Notes: generated by a model from the letters alone, not told the origin. Counted from the stretch's first letter, positions 31,816-41,364 are shown. The stretch is DNA of 64,000 bases from Bacillota bacterium (GCA_023419605.1 JAEZXR010000130.1:1-64000), one strand, 5' to 3'. Numbers and translations are program-made.

Positions 31816-33614
31816 TGCCGATTAATACTTTCAAGGATGATGAAAAGCTGCAGGAGATGGTGAATATTAAGATTGTGGGCCGGCTGCTGACCTATCTGAA
31901 GCCATTTAAGCCGCAAGTGGTACAGACTTTGCTGCTGATGGCGATTGTCATAACGGTTGATTTGTTGAATCCGTATTTTCTGAAGCTGGGAATTGATACC
32001 TTTATTAAGGAGAAAAATATAAAAGGACTGGGGCTTCTGGGACTGGTACTGGTAGGAACCAACATACTCTCCATGGTGTGTGCCCGGAAGAGAATCACAA
32101 TTATGTCAAAAGTAACGAATGAGATTCTGCTTACCATACGACAGCAATTATACACCCATATTCAAAAGCTTTCCTTTTCCTTTTTTGATGGAAGGCCGGT
32201 GGGAAAAATTCTGGCCCGGGTGATCGGGGATGTCAACTCCCTGAATGATCTGTTTTCCAATAGTGTTACGACACTGATTCCGGAATTTATCACTTTGTCC
32301 GCAGTAGCTGTCATCATGGTCTCCATGAATTATAAACTGGCTGCAGTGGCCCTGGTAACGCTTCCGTTTTTACTGGTTTGCATGTTTTGCATACAGACGG
32401 TATCGCGCAAACGTTGGCAAATTTTCCGGAAGAAAAATTCCAATATGAATGCATTTACCCATGAGGATTTCTCAGGGATTCGAGTTGTGCAGAGCTTTAC
32501 GGCTGAAAAACATACGGAAGCTACGTTTCACGAACTTTTAAACCAGCACAGGCATTCCTTTATTCAGGCGGTTAAGATGAATGACTTTTTCTGGCCCCTG
32601 GTAGAAATTTCCTGGGGACTTGGTTCCATACTGGTCTTCTGGTATGGTGTGACACTGCTGAATTCAGGTGCACAGGAAATATCTATCGGGCTTCTGGTAG
32701 CTTTTACAGGATATATCTCCATGTTTTGGCGGCCTATTATGAATATCAGCAACTTCTATAACCAACTGATTACCAATATGTCAGGGGCGGAAAGAATTTT
32801 TGAAATCCTTGATATCAACCCTGATATCGAAGATGAGGAAAAAGCAGTGGTGCTTCCTCCCATTAAGGGGAATGTTACTTTCAAACATGTAACCTTCGGA
32901 TACGAGGAAAAGCAGCCGGTACTCAAAGATGTAAGCTTCCATGTAAAAGCGGGTGAAACCATTGCCCTTGTGGGGCCGACAGGAGTTGGTAAAACCACGG
33001 TAGTAAACCTCATCAGTCGTTTTTATGAGGTTCAGGATGGCGAAGTTCTCATTGACGGCTACAATGTACAGAATGTTACGCTGGAAAGCCTGCGAAGCCA
33101 GATGGGAATCATGATGCAGGATACATTCCTGTTTTCGGGAAGCATCAAGGAGAATATCCGCTATGGGAAGCTGGATGCTACCGACAAGGAAATCATCGAA
33201 GCTGCGAAGGCAGTCAATGCTCATGAGTTCATTATGAAAATGGAAAAAGGATATGATACCAATGTCAATGAGAGGGGCTCTAGGTTATCGGTGGGTCAAA
33301 GACAGCTCATCGCCTTCGCAAGAGCCATGTTGGCGAACCCAAGGATTCTGATCCTGGATGAAGCAACGGCCAGCATTGATACTCATACCGAAAGGCTGGT
33401 ACAGAGGGGGATTGAGAGACTGCTTAAAGGGCGGACTTCCTTTGTAATTGCCCACAGGCTTTCTACCATACAGAGTGCGGATCGGATCATGGTCATCGAT
33501 CATGGGAAGGTTGCGGAGTGTGGAAATCATGAGGAATTACTGAAGAGTAAGGGATTGTATTACAAACTGTTTATGGCGCAGTTTAAATTTCTGGGAGAAG
33601 AACAGGTGGTATAA
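31815..33614 (+). CDS. Heterodimeric ABC exporter, second half (BmrD/LmrD-like), 599 aa
   Basis: Exporter with six membrane segments (about residues 30-340) and an ATPase domain. Walker A GPTGVGKTT and Walker B LILDEATASID with intact Glu are present, while its signature is LSVGQRQL instead of LSGGQ. The altered signature faces the partner's Asp-containing site, so the pair has one active and one degenerate ATP site, as in BmrCD, LmrCD and TM287/288. Translationally coupled to the gene before. A strong terminator follows the stop. Substrates are likely drugs or other hydrophobic compounds. Confidence 0.92.
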   Translation: MPINTFKDDEKLQEMVNIKIVGRLLTYLKPFKPQVVQTLLLMAIVITVDLLNPYFLKLGIDTFIKEKNIKGLGLLGLVLVGTNILSMVCARKRITIMSKVTNEILLTIRQQLYTHIQKLSFSFFDGRPVGKILARVIGDVNSLNDLFSNSVTTLIPEFITLSAVAVIMVSMNYKLAAVALVTLPFLLVCMFCIQTVSRKRWQIFRKKNSNMNAFTHEDFSGIRVVQSFTAEKHTEATFHELLNQHRHSFIQAVKMNDFFWPLVEISWGLGSILVFWYGVTLLNSGAQEISIGLLVAFTGYISMFWRPIMNISNFYNQLITNMSGAERIFEILDINPDIEDEEKAVVLPPIKGNVTFKHVTFGYEEKQPVLKDVSFHVKAGETIALVGPTGVGKTTVVNLISRFYEVQDGEVLIDGYNVQNVTLESLRSQMGIMMQDTFLFSGSIKENIRYGKLDATDKEIIEAAKAVNAHEFIMKMEKGYDTNVNERGSRLSVGQRQLIAFARAMLANPRILILDEATASIDTHTERLVQRGIERLLKGRTSFVIAHRLSTIQSADRIMVIDHGKVAECGNHEELLKSKGLYYKLFMAQFKFLGEEQVV

Positions 33615-33616
33615 GT

Positions 33617-33650
33617 AAGGCCGGGATATGCTGTGTATCCCGGCCTTTAT
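33617..33650 (+). terminator. Intrinsic terminator after ABC exporter genes
   Basis: Perfect 12-bp stem AAGGCCGGGATA (33617-33628) with its complement (33636-33647), 7-base loop, trailing T/A. Confidence 0.85.
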
Positions 33651-33737
33651 CGCGCATAAAAGGATAAAATCGCGGTGGTGAATTAGGGGGCTTTATGATA
33701 GAATCATTTTTATACGAGTAAATAAGGAGACATAAAA

Positions 33738-34574
33738 ATGATTACAGACAGCATCTATAAAAGGTATATCCCTGATGTCATAATGCCGGTAGAGATAGAG
33801 AAAAGCTCACTTTGGTTTGTATACAGCGGGAACAACCTGCTGGTTAAAGTAACGGAGGAAAAGGCATGTATTCCTGCCTACGATGAATTGGGAACACTGG
33901 ATTCCAATATAAACGAAACATTATATCTGGGGAAGTGGGACGGAGTTCCCTGTTACTGCTGTGAAATCCTGGAGGAGGCTGAGCCTCCTGCAAACATGGC
34001 GTTGCGGGAATTAAGACCTCTGTTCGGCAGGCTGGAGGATGATCTATTCCTACTGGCCGGCAGAGCATTTCAGCTCATTAATTGGAACAGGAATACCCGC
34101 TTTTGCAGTAAATGTGGTGCAGCAACCGTACTCAAAAAGGAAGAGCGGGCAAAGTGCTGCCCAATATGCGGCCTGCACAGCTACCCCAATGTCGTGCCCG
34201 CTATTATCGTAGCAGTTAGAAAGGGAGACCAGCTGCTGCTGGCTCATGCCAACCATTTTCCGTCAGAGTTATACAGCGTGGTTGCCGGGTTTGTTGAAGC
34301 GGGTGAGACCTTTGAAGAATGTGTGCGTCGAGAGGTCATGGAGGAAGTAGGAATTAGAGTTAAGAATATACAGTATTTCGGCAGTCAACCCTGGCCTTTT
34401 CCTAATTCCATCATGGTTGCCTTTACTGCTGAATATGATGCAGGAGAAATCAAGGTGGACGGCGTTGAAATCGGGGATGCCGGATGGTTCCGAAAAGATA
34501 ATCTTCCGACACTGCCAGGCGGGTATAGTATTGCCAGAGCACTGATTGAGTGGTTTGTCGGAAGTGATGATTAG
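33738..34574 (+). CDS. nudC: NAD(+) diphosphatase, 278 aa
   Basis: Zinc ribbon CSKCG...CPICG (about residues 121-142), Nudix domain with box 'GFVEAGETFEECVRREVMEE' continuing VGI, and the NADH-specific motif SQPWPFPNS downstream, which together define NudC. It hydrolyses NAD(H) to NMN(H) and AMP and can remove NAD caps from RNA. The N-terminal domain is the usual variable part. It is followed after 27 bases by rarD in the same direction. The ribosome binding site is AAGGAGA. Confidence 0.93.
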   Translation: MITDSIYKRYIPDVIMPVEIEKSSLWFVYSGNNLLVKVTEEKACIPAYDELGTLDSNINETLYLGKWDGVPCYCCEILEEAEPPANMALRELRPLFGRLEDDLFLLAGRAFQLINWNRNTRFCSKCGAATVLKKEERAKCCPICGLHSYPNVVPAIIVAVRKGDQLLLAHANHFPSELYSVVAGFVEAGETFEECVRREVMEEVGIRVKNIQYFGSQPWPFPNSIMVAFTAEYDAGEIKVDGVEIGDAGWFRKDNLPTLPGGYSIARALIEWFVGSDD

Positions 34575-34601
34575 AGATAGAGAGATGAAAGGAAATGAGA
34601 T

Positions 34602-35567
34602 ATGAAAAATGAGATTGATACTACACTAAGAAACCCGCGCTCTGTAGGAGTGCTCTGCGGGGCTTTGTCCTACTGCTTGTGGGGGATTCTGCCCTTATAC
34701 TGGAAAGTTCTCAAAATGGTTCCGGCCTATGAGATATTATCGCATCGAATCGTATGGTCCTTTTTATTTGTCTTAGCCATTCTGTTTTGTACAAAACGTT
34801 TGGGCAGGCTTGGAGTTGTACTGAAAGACAGGAAAACCATGATCCTTATCACTATAGCCTCTCTTTTGGTGGGGGCCAACTGGTTTATTTACATATGGGC
34901 AGTAAATTCCGATCATATTATCCAAACCAGTATGGGGTATTATATCAATCCCCTTGTGTCCATCCTTCTGGGAACCATTTTCTTAAAGGAGAAGCTGGGT
35001 AAGGGGCAGTATGCGGCTATATTCATGGCTTCCATCGGCGTTGTGATCCTCGCGGTTCAATACGGCAGGATTCCCTGGGTAGCCCTGGCTTTAGCGGTGA
35101 CATTTGCATTATATGGATTGTGTAAAAAAATTATTGCTTTGGAGTCTGCTGTCGGGCTGGCACTGGAAACAGCTGTTTTGGTACCCGTTGCCCTGGCTTT
35201 TCTCCTGTTTAGGCATGTACAGGGAGCAGGAGCCTATGGTACGGTTTCCGTATCGGTCACAGTGCTGCTTTCGTGCTCAGGTGTGGCAACGGCAACACCG
35301 CTGCTGCTGTTTGCTGAAAGTGCAAAAAGAATTGAGCTTTCAACCATAGGTTTTTTACAGTATTTCACACCTACCATAAGCCTTATCTTGGGCGTTGTGG
35401 TATTTAAAGAGAGTTTTACCCCGGCACATATGATCAGCTTCGGATTTATTTGGGGAGGGTTGGTTGTTTATACGCTATCCCAGTTGAAATTTATTAAAAA
35501 GCTATCGTTGTTCAACGGAAAAACCCTACAACAAAACGAAGCACCTATTGAGACGAAATCATTTTAG
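34602..35567 (+). CDS. rarD: RarD-type EamA-family transporter, 321 aa
   Basis: Ten-segment drug/metabolite transporter of the RarD type: 'GALSYCLWGILPLYWKVL' at the start, 'YEILSHRIVWSFLFVLAILF', 'NWFIYIWAVNSDHIIQTSMG', 'YYINPLVSILLGTIFLKEKL', all characteristic. The name derives from chloramphenicol sensitivity in Pseudomonas; the substrate is not established. The start ATG follows GGAAATGAG. It probably shares a transcript with nudC. Confidence 0.9.
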   Translation: MKNEIDTTLRNPRSVGVLCGALSYCLWGILPLYWKVLKMVPAYEILSHRIVWSFLFVLAILFCTKRLGRLGVVLKDRKTMILITIASLLVGANWFIYIWAVNSDHIIQTSMGYYINPLVSILLGTIFLKEKLGKGQYAAIFMASIGVVILAVQYGRIPWVALALAVTFALYGLCKKIIALESAVGLALETAVLVPVALAFLLFRHVQGAGAYGTVSVSVTVLLSCSGVATATPLLLFAESAKRIELSTIGFLQYFTPTISLILGVVVFKESFTPAHMISFGFIWGGLVVYTLSQLKFIKKLSLFNGKTLQQNEAPIETKSF

Positions 35568-35649
35568 ATTTGAGTGCCGATGGCTGCATATGATGTATGG
35601 GGAAAGTTTATTAAGAAGTAATAGGAACATCAGAGAATGAGGTTTGTAT

Positions 35650-36927
35650 ATGGTAGCATTACTGAAAAACCAGTTGAGGGAGACTGGAAACATATTGAGA
35701 AGTTTTAAAGGTAACGCCAGGGGGTGTCTTATTGCAGAACCCCTGTGGGCGATTCCGTATAATCTGTATATAGGGTATGCCTCTGTGTATATGGTTTCAC
35801 TGGGATGTACCGATGTGCAGGTAGGAATTATTACTTCTGTAGGGCTCCTGTTACAGGCCTTATTCTCACTGATAAGCGGTTATATTACGGATCGGATGGG
35901 AAGGAAAAAGACCAGCCTTATCTTTGATCTTATTGGCTGGACGATTCCTACTGTTATTTGGGCTGTAGCGCAGAATTTTTACTTTTTCCTGGTCGCAGCC
36001 ATTATTAACAGTGTCTATAAAATCGTAAACACCTCCTGGACCTGCCTGCTGGTAGAGGATACAGAGCCGGAAGAAAGAGTCCATGTCTACACATGGCTCG
36101 CTATGGCAGGCATCCTTGCCGGTTTCTTTGCTCCGCTGGCCGGAGTCATTATGCATCGGTTCAGCCTCATACCCACCATGAGAGGGCTTTATATTTTTAC
36201 CTGCCTATCCATGACAACCATGTTTTTCCTGAGAAACCACATTACGCATGAAACGCGCATCGGACTGCAAAAAATGGAAGAAACAAAGGGCCATGGTGTT
36301 GGTGAAGCAATGACAGAGTATTTACGTGTTATTGTCAAGCTTTTTAAAAGTCCATACACCATCGCAGCCTTTGTTTTGTTAGTACTCAATAGTATTCAAG
36401 TTGCTTTGAAAACAACCTTTTTTTCCATCATGCTTACAGCGGGCATAAAAATTCCTGTAGAAACCATTGGGGTTTTTCCAGCCATTAACTCGGTTGTAGT
36501 TCTTTTGATTTTCCTTTTTGTAATGCCATGGATTGGGAAGCTAAACCCACAGAAACCGTTAGTGCTGGGGTATTTTATCGCAGCTGCAGGGAATCTTTTG
36601 CTTGTTCTATGCCCGGAAGGAAGTGTTTGGACTGTCGTTCTTAGTGTTATTGTTACCGCGGCCGGTACCGCTGTCGTATCGCCTGTAGTTGAGTCGGTGG
36701 TTGCTAACTCGATTCCTGACAAGGACAGGGCCAATGCTACTTCCATACTTTACGTAATTCTCATGGCCACATCCGCACCTTTTGGATACATTGGCGGGTT
36801 ACTCTCCTCCATCAATCCCAGACTTCCTATTGTGGCTATTACAGTGGTTTTCACTGTCGGTCTTTGTGTGGCCTGTTTGTTGGAGCGTTTTGAAAAGGGC
36901 ACTGTTCCAACAGGAATAGAAGTATAG
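35650..36927 (+). CDS. MFS transporter, 425 aa
   Basis: Major facilitator with about twelve segments; loop 2-3 motif 'GYITDRMGRKKTSLIFDLIG' matches the MFS signature G-x3-D-R-x-G-R-R/K. The second half also has 'ESVVANSIPDKDRANATSIL', typical of the family. No close subfamily is recognisable. The start ATG at 35650 is preferred over the TTG at 35644 because GAGG lies seven bases upstream. Its stop is one base from the end of the converging methyltransferase gene. Confidence 0.85.
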   Translation: MVALLKNQLRETGNILRSFKGNARGCLIAEPLWAIPYNLYIGYASVYMVSLGCTDVQVGIITSVGLLLQALFSLISGYITDRMGRKKTSLIFDLIGWTIPTVIWAVAQNFYFFLVAAIINSVYKIVNTSWTCLLVEDTEPEERVHVYTWLAMAGILAGFFAPLAGVIMHRFSLIPTMRGLYIFTCLSMTTMFFLRNHITHETRIGLQKMEETKGHGVGEAMTEYLRVIVKLFKSPYTIAAFVLLVLNSIQVALKTTFFSIMLTAGIKIPVETIGVFPAINSVVVLLIFLFVMPWIGKLNPQKPLVLGYFIAAAGNLLLVLCPEGSVWTVVLSVIVTAAGTAVVSPVVESVVANSIPDKDRANATSILYVILMATSAPFGYIGGLLSSINPRLPIVAITVVFTVGLCVACLLERFEKGTVPTGIEV

Positions 36928-36928
36928 T

Positions 36929-37714
36929 TTAAAGCTTTCTGCCTACATACAGTCCGTGCAGGCTGTAGCCCAGGAGGGAAGGGGTCTGACAGGTTGCCAG
37001 GTGATAGTTGAGCCAGCGGTTGAAATCCTCATTTTTCATTTGGTTCAGTGTACCGGATAGCATATAGCCTATTCCATCTACCCCTATATGGGTAACCTTT
37101 TCTATGTTGGAGCAGTGAACCAGGCTCTCTACCTCATCTGGAGTGGTAAAATAAAAACAACTATTTTCATTGTAGCAGTTAAATCCGGTCTTTATTACAT
37201 TATCCAATAGCCCCATGTCCGGAGACTCTTTATCCCTAATTGCTTCCAGCAGATAGGCTGCATATTTGTTTATATAGGCGACTGCCAGGATTCCGCCGGG
37301 TTTTAACAGCCGGGTACATTCCCGGAGGCACTGCATTTTTTCAGCCTCTTCTTTTAAGTGGTACACCGGTCCCATACAGAGTACATTATCAAAGCTGCTA
37401 TCCGGGAAAATGGACAGATCCAGCGCGTTTGCGTTATATACCGCAACATTGGAAATTTTCTGGTTCCGTAATTTTATTTTTATCATTTCTACATTTTTGG
37501 GGACCAGCTCCACAGAAGTCACTTGGAACCCCTTGCTGGCAAAGTGAAGTGAATACCTGCCAGTACCGGCTCCCACATCAAGTATGGATGAGCCGGATTG
37601 CAGCAGTTTGTTCAAAAAATGAATGGTTGTAAGAAATTCCATTCGATGGGCGTTGTCCCTATCCAGTCTGCCTTCCTCGTCATACTCGCTATAATGTTCG
37701 ATAATAGAATTCAT
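36929..37714 (-). CDS. Class I SAM-dependent methyltransferase, 261 aa
   Basis: Rossmann-like methyltransferase with motif I 'SSILDVGAGTGRYSLHFASK', motif post-I 'VTSVELVPKNVEMIKI', and 'DNVLCMGPVYHLKEEAEKMQ', where 'MGPVYHL' typifies a small-molecule methyltransferase subgroup. The C-terminal part carries substrate-binding variation. It is the last gene of a minus-strand run that begins at a ykkC-class riboswitch, 13 bases behind an ABC-2 permease gene, so it may be co-expressed with acetyltransferase and exporter. Substrate unknown. Confidence 0.85.
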   Translation of the reverse strand: MNSIIEHYSEYDEEGRLDRDNAHRMEFLTTIHFLNKLLQSGSSILDVGAGTGRYSLHFASKGFQVTSVELVPKNVEMIKIKLRNQKISNVAVYNANALDLSIFPDSSFDNVLCMGPVYHLKEEAEKMQCLRECTRLLKPGGILAVAYINKYAAYLLEAIRDKESPDMGLLDNVIKTGFNCYNENSCFYFTTPDEVESLVHCSNIEKVTHIGVDGIGYMLSGTLNQMKNEDFNRWLNYHLATCQTPSLLGYSLHGLYVGRKL

Positions 37715-37727
37715 ACAAAACGCTCCC

Positions 37728-38525
37728 TTATAATTTCGTTGTAATTAAGTTGCCTGACTCATATCGTTTTAAACCCTTTTGGAAAAGTGCGTAGGCTCCG
37801 AGGACATAAATACTATCGATAACAAGTAAAATTCCCAGGTTACTCCAACTGAAGGCTTTTAATATTTTTATCGGCATAAATACGATAAAACCAGCAGGCA
37901 TCAGCGTGTAGAGGATCCATTTAACCAGCCCCTTATAAATGCTTTCGGGATACACGGTGAAGCTAATGAGAAATTCAGTTGCGAGTCTGCCGATGGCGGA
38001 GGCATTACCGATGAAAAAGGTAAGGGTTTCCGCTGCGGCAACGACACTTCCCATGAGCAATCCACCCAGCACGGTGAAAAGTAAGAACAGGAGCAGCCGA
38101 AGCGGGTGCAATCCATCGACGATCACAAAGAGTATGAAACCATAAACCAGATCTCCCCAAGCCGAAATCATTGTGCGCGAACAAAGCACATTCAGGTATA
38201 CATCCTTTGGCTGCAGCAGGTAGCTGTCCAGGTCTCCGTTTACAATAATATTCGTGATATTGCGAATATTGCCGAAGACCACGAAGGCAAAGCCGAAAGC
38301 GGCGGTGGATATGGCCCACATGTAGAGGATATCTTCAAACCGGTATCCTTTTATACTTCCAGTGCGGCCAAAGATGATCCACCAGAAAAAAATAAAGGAG
38401 GCATTGTTAAGTACCATACCGAAAACCTGGAGCAGAAAGCTTCCCCGGTATTCCATGGAGGCAGATAGATTGAATTTGAAGTAAAGCCATAGGAGCCGTA
38501 GATGCTGTTTAACCTCCGTTAACAT
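37728..38525 (-). CDS. ABC-2-type permease (second of two), 265 aa
   Basis: Six membrane segments; matches ABC-2 permeases of the PF06182 type (ABC2_membrane_6): 'ILYMWAISTAAFGFAFVVFG', 'NIVNGDLDSYLLQPKDVYLN', 'TVYPESIYKGLVKWILYTLM'. 'LDSYLLQPKD' is the diagnostic cytoplasmic stretch. Its start overlaps the end of the other permease gene by 17 bp. With the ATPase upstream the two permeases would form a heteromeric exporter. Substrate unknown. Confidence 0.87.
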   Translation of the reverse strand: MLTEVKQHLRLLWLYFKFNLSASMEYRGSFLLQVFGMVLNNASFIFFWWIIFGRTGSIKGYRFEDILYMWAISTAAFGFAFVVFGNIRNITNIIVNGDLDSYLLQPKDVYLNVLCSRTMISAWGDLVYGFILFVIVDGLHPLRLLLFLLFTVLGGLLMGSVVAAAETLTFFIGNASAIGRLATEFLISFTVYPESIYKGLVKWILYTLMPAGFIVFMPIKILKAFSWSNLGILLVIDSIYVLGAYALFQKGLKRYESGNLITTKL

Positions 38526-39303
38526 TGAGCTTTTTCACTCCTTTCGCATAGACGGTGAAGGAAAGCAGTATGACTGCCAACAGGTACAGTGTCTGCCCTA
38601 TAAAAGTTTGGACCCATTGCTGGTAGGAAAAATCAATTACCAGCCGCGCGGGGCCATAGGTAACAAAAGAGAAGGGCAGAAACCGAGTGATCGCTTGAAG
38701 CCATTGAGGAAAGAAATCTATAGGGAGGAAAACCCCCAGCATCATCATCAGTTTTTGGTAGATCCAATAGAATGCAGAGTTTTCCTCCAGCCAAAAGGCA
38801 GTCAAACCGATTAGCCCCTGAAGGAAGAAGTTGATCACTATACCCATCACGACAGATAACACTATAAATGGAAGGTGTGGAAAATGGAATCCTGCCAGAG
38901 GCCCCACATAAACTACACCCATGATCATGCCTGTCACTGCATTGATCAGCAATTTGACAGAGATCAATCCCATGGAGTTTGAAAATTGATAGGATAGGTA
39001 GTGATAGGGCTTATTCAATAGATAGGCAATATTTCCGTTTTTGATATCTGTATTCAATTCACCAAAAATGTTGCTCCCGGAGATTACGATCATCTCGGTA
39101 ATGATGCAATACCAGATCATCTGCTCCAGTGTAAAGCCGGAAATGATGCCATCTCCGCCTCCGTAAATAGTTCTCCATAATTGAAGAAATACAAAGATGA
39201 TAAAGGTATAGAACAAGCTGCTGAAGATAAAATTGGTTTTATAGGCCAGATTGTTTTGCAAACTGATTTTGGCTACTGCCAGGTATTTTTTTAATTTGGA
39301 CAT
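38509..39303 (-). CDS. ABC-2-type permease (first of two), 264 aa
   Basis: Paralogous partner of the next permease: six membrane segments, 'LWRTIYGGGDGIISGFTLEQ', 'MIWYCIITEMIVISGSNIFG', 'DIKNGNIAYLLNKPYHYLSY'. The start at 39303 is set by GGAGG eight bases upstream; longer frames begin in the repeat-rich gap. It is separated from the ATPase gene by about 250 bases containing REP-like repeats, but orientation and family pairing indicate one transporter. Confidence 0.87.
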   Translation of the reverse strand: MSKLKKYLAVAKISLQNNLAYKTNFIFSSLFYTFIIFVFLQLWRTIYGGGDGIISGFTLEQMIWYCIITEMIVISGSNIFGELNTDIKNGNIAYLLNKPYHYLSYQFSNSMGLISVKLLINAVTGMIMGVVYVGPLAGFHFPHLPFIVLSVVMGIVINFFLQGLIGLTAFWLEENSAFYWIYQKLMMMLGVFLPIDFFPQWLQAITRFLPFSFVTYGPARLVIDFSYQQWVQTFIGQTLYLLAVILLSFTVYAKGVKKLNVNGG

Positions 39304-39348
39304 GGTTTTCACCTCCTGGTTTTGAACTGTTACTACAATCAAGATGAA

Positions 39349-39540
39349 GCACTCCCTCCGCCAGCTGCGCTGCCACCTCCCTCTTGGAGGGAGGCTCTTT
39401 TTTTCAGCACTTTGCTATGTTTTCTTAAAATGGTTTTTAAAAGTCTCCCTCTGCGAGGGGGATGTCACGGAGTGACAGGGGGAGTTGGCCTTTGAGTCTC
39501 TTTAGCACTCCTTCCGTCAAGTGGCAGTGCTAGGAGAAAG
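39349..39540. repeat. REP-like repeat cluster between ABC ATPase and permease genes
   Basis: Two related G/C-rich elements sit in opposite orientation: one at 39349-39402 (starting GCACTCCCTCCGCCAGCTGC, ending in GGGAGGC plus a T-run) and one at 39445-39488 (CTCCCTCTGCGAGGGGGATG onward). A third partial unit at about 39506-39535 begins GCACTCCTTCCG. Such CCCTC/GAGGG units recur as extragenic repeats in Clostridia. Confidence 0.65.
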
Positions 39541-39556
39541 GGCAAAGAGACGAAAA

Positions 39557-40549
39557 TCAGGCAAAGTACGCAGCCTGCGGTTGCTTGTAGATATGAGCGA
39601 TAATCTCTTCCAGGGGTTGATCGGATACTGTGATGTCAAGAACATTGCCCAGGTTCATGAGCTGCTGCATGACATCATGAATACAGCGGTCCTTGGTGTC
39701 CACCTGTACTTTGGCGGAATAATCCTTTTGCTTTAACAGCTCGACTCCTTGGATGGCTAAGTTAACCTTTTCGTCATATTTAACTTCTATGATTTTTTTG
39801 CTTAAGTAGTTGTGTTTGAGGTTTTTAACGGATTCATTCAGTACAAGGGTACCGTGATTAATGATAATGGCCCTTTTGCAGAGATGTTCGATGTCGCCTG
39901 TATCATGGCTGGTAAGAAATATGGTGGTCTTTTCTTCCTGGTTTAGTCTCTTGATTAAATCTCGAATTTTCTGTTTTACGATAACATCCAAACCGATGGT
40001 AGGTTCGTCGAGAAAGACAATTTCCGGTTTATGCAGAAGGGATGCAGCGATTTCACATCGCACCCGCTGCCCCAAGGACAGCTTTCGTACCGGTATTTCC
40101 ATAAGATCGCGAATTTCAAACATTTCTACCAGATAGCCGATTTGCTTTTCCAGTTTCTTCGGAGGTATTTCATAAATAGCGCCTAAGAGTTTAAAGCTGT
40201 CCATGGGAGGGAGGTGGAACCAGAGTTGAGATTTTTGACCGAATACGCTGCCGATTTTATAGGCCAGCCTTTTCCGGTCCCGGTGCGGGTCCAGACCCAG
40301 TACATGGATGGAACCGGCGGTAGGGTGGAGGATGCCGGTCATCATTTTAATAGTAGTGGATTTCCCTGCACCGTTGGGTCCCATAAAGGCGAGGACTTCA
40401 CCTTTTTCCACCTCGAAATCAATTCCGCGGACGGCTTCCACTTCCCTGAATTCAGCTCTGATCAGGGATATAAAGCTGCTTTTGAGGCCCTCCTTTTTGG
40501 TCTTTGTTTTGAAGTTCTTCTTCAAATCGTTGACCTGTATTACCTGCAT
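39557..40549 (-). CDS. ABC-2-type ATP-binding protein (NatA-like), 330 aa
   Basis: Walker A GPNGAGKST, signature 'KLSLGQRVRCEIAASLLHKP' and Walker B 'PEIVFLDEPTIGLDVIVKQK' are intact. The insertion 'GSVFGQKSQLWFHLPPMDSF' is typical of ATPases paired with ABC2_membrane_6 permeases. The start at 40549 follows AGGGG with an 8-base spacer. It lies 80-odd bases behind the riboswitch-controlled acetyltransferase gene with no terminator between, so it is probably in the same operon. Confidence 0.9.
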   Translation of the reverse strand: MQVIQVNDLKKNFKTKTKKEGLKSSFISLIRAEFREVEAVRGIDFEVEKGEVLAFMGPNGAGKSTTIKMMTGILHPTAGSIHVLGLDPHRDRKRLAYKIGSVFGQKSQLWFHLPPMDSFKLLGAIYEIPPKKLEKQIGYLVEMFEIRDLMEIPVRKLSLGQRVRCEIAASLLHKPEIVFLDEPTIGLDVIVKQKIRDLIKRLNQEEKTTIFLTSHDTGDIEHLCKRAIIINHGTLVLNESVKNLKHNYLSKKIIEVKYDEKVNLAIQGVELLKQKDYSAKVQVDTKDRCIHDVMQQLMNLGNVLDITVSDQPLEEIIAHIYKQPQAAYFA

Positions 40550-40638
40550 AGATTTCACCCCTTATTCAGTTTTTATGGTTGGCTCTGCTGCTTCATGCAT
40601 TGCCGGAGAAGGTAAGAAGTTTTGGACTATAATATTCT

Positions 40639-41181
40639 TTATGGATTTTGCCTGCTATAATACTCTTCCCTCAGAATTCCCATTGCATAAATATCATGAT
40701 AGCGTCCATCCCGGAAAATTTCCTGCCGCAAAATACCTTCCTTTACAAATCCACATTTTTCATAACATTTCCTGGCCCGGTCATTGAAGCTGTATACCTG
40801 TAGTTTTACTTTATTTACATTCATTTGTTCAAAGATAAACTTTACAAGAAGATTCATGGCATCCGTACCGTATCCCCTGCTCCAGTAATTCTTGTCACCA
40901 ATAAAGATGCCTACGGTCACGGCGCTGTTTTTCCAATCGATATGGTTAACGCCACATCCCCCGATGTATTTTTCATCTTCCAAAGTTTCGATAGCGAAGC
41001 TATAGGTTTCATTGGTGCCGGAAAGCGTAGAGTACCATTTTTCTTCATTTTCCAGGGTGAAAGGATAAGGAATCCCAGGCGCCAGATTTCTTCTGACTTC
41101 CATATCATTCATATAAGCCTGTGCTTGAGGCATATCTTCCTTTCTGTAAGCTCTTAATCTGACCTTTTGTCCTGTTAACAT
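40639..41181 (-). CDS. GNAT-family acetyltransferase (RimJ/RimL type), first gene behind the riboswitch, 180 aa
   Basis: RimJ/RimL-like GNAT: 'VRLRAYRKEDMPQAQAYMND' start, acetyl-CoA motif 'KNYWSRGYGTDAMNLLVKFI', and 'VYSFNDRARKCYEKCGFVKE' near the end. It acetylates an amine, possibly a protein N-terminus or a small molecule. The ATG at 41181 has GGAGGG seven bases upstream. It starts 54 bases behind the terminator of a ykkC-class riboswitch and is thus the first gene controlled by it. Confidence 0.88.
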   Translation of the reverse strand: MLTGQKVRLRAYRKEDMPQAQAYMNDMEVRRNLAPGIPYPFTLENEEKWYSTLSGTNETYSFAIETLEDEKYIGGCGVNHIDWKNSAVTVGIFIGDKNYWSRGYGTDAMNLLVKFIFEQMNVNKVKLQVYSFNDRARKCYEKCGFVKEGILRQEIFRDGRYHDIYAMGILREEYYSRQNP

Positions 41182-41234
41182 GTAAAATCCCTCCAAGTTA
41201 AATTTTTAAGGTGCGGCTATTTAAAAAAGAATAC

Positions 41235-41282
41235 AAAAGCCCGCAGGAAGAAGTTTAATGAGACTCCTTCCTGCGGGCTTTT
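41235..41282 (-). terminator. Expression-platform terminator of the ykkC-class riboswitch
   Basis: On the minus strand a perfect 16-bp stem (arms 41267-41282 and 41235-41250) is followed by a T-rich run. Its 5' arm overlaps the conserved AAAAGCCCG of the aptamer, so ligand binding and termination are mutually exclusive. Confidence 0.9.
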
Positions 41283-41364
41283 ATCCCGACTGTGTGGGTG
41301 CACAGCACCTAGCATCGCTTGGACCGAACCTGCATTGCAGTGGAACCCTAGATGCACTCTCACG
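41265..41364 (-). promoter_or_regulatory. ykkC-class riboswitch (guanidine-I most likely)
   Basis: Read on the minus strand the conserved ykkC elements appear in order: CTAGGGTTCC, a CTGCA/TGCAG hairpin, GGTCC followed by AAGCGATGC, a GGTGC/GCACC hairpin, CACACAG, and CGGGATAAAAGCCCG. GCATC before and GATGC after the first half pair to close the first helix. The last block is almost identical to that of B. subtilis ykkC. The class includes guanidine-I and the ppGpp, PRPP and ADP-type variants. Lack of biosynthetic genes and the transporter content favour guanidine, but the subtype is not resolved. Confidence 0.88.
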
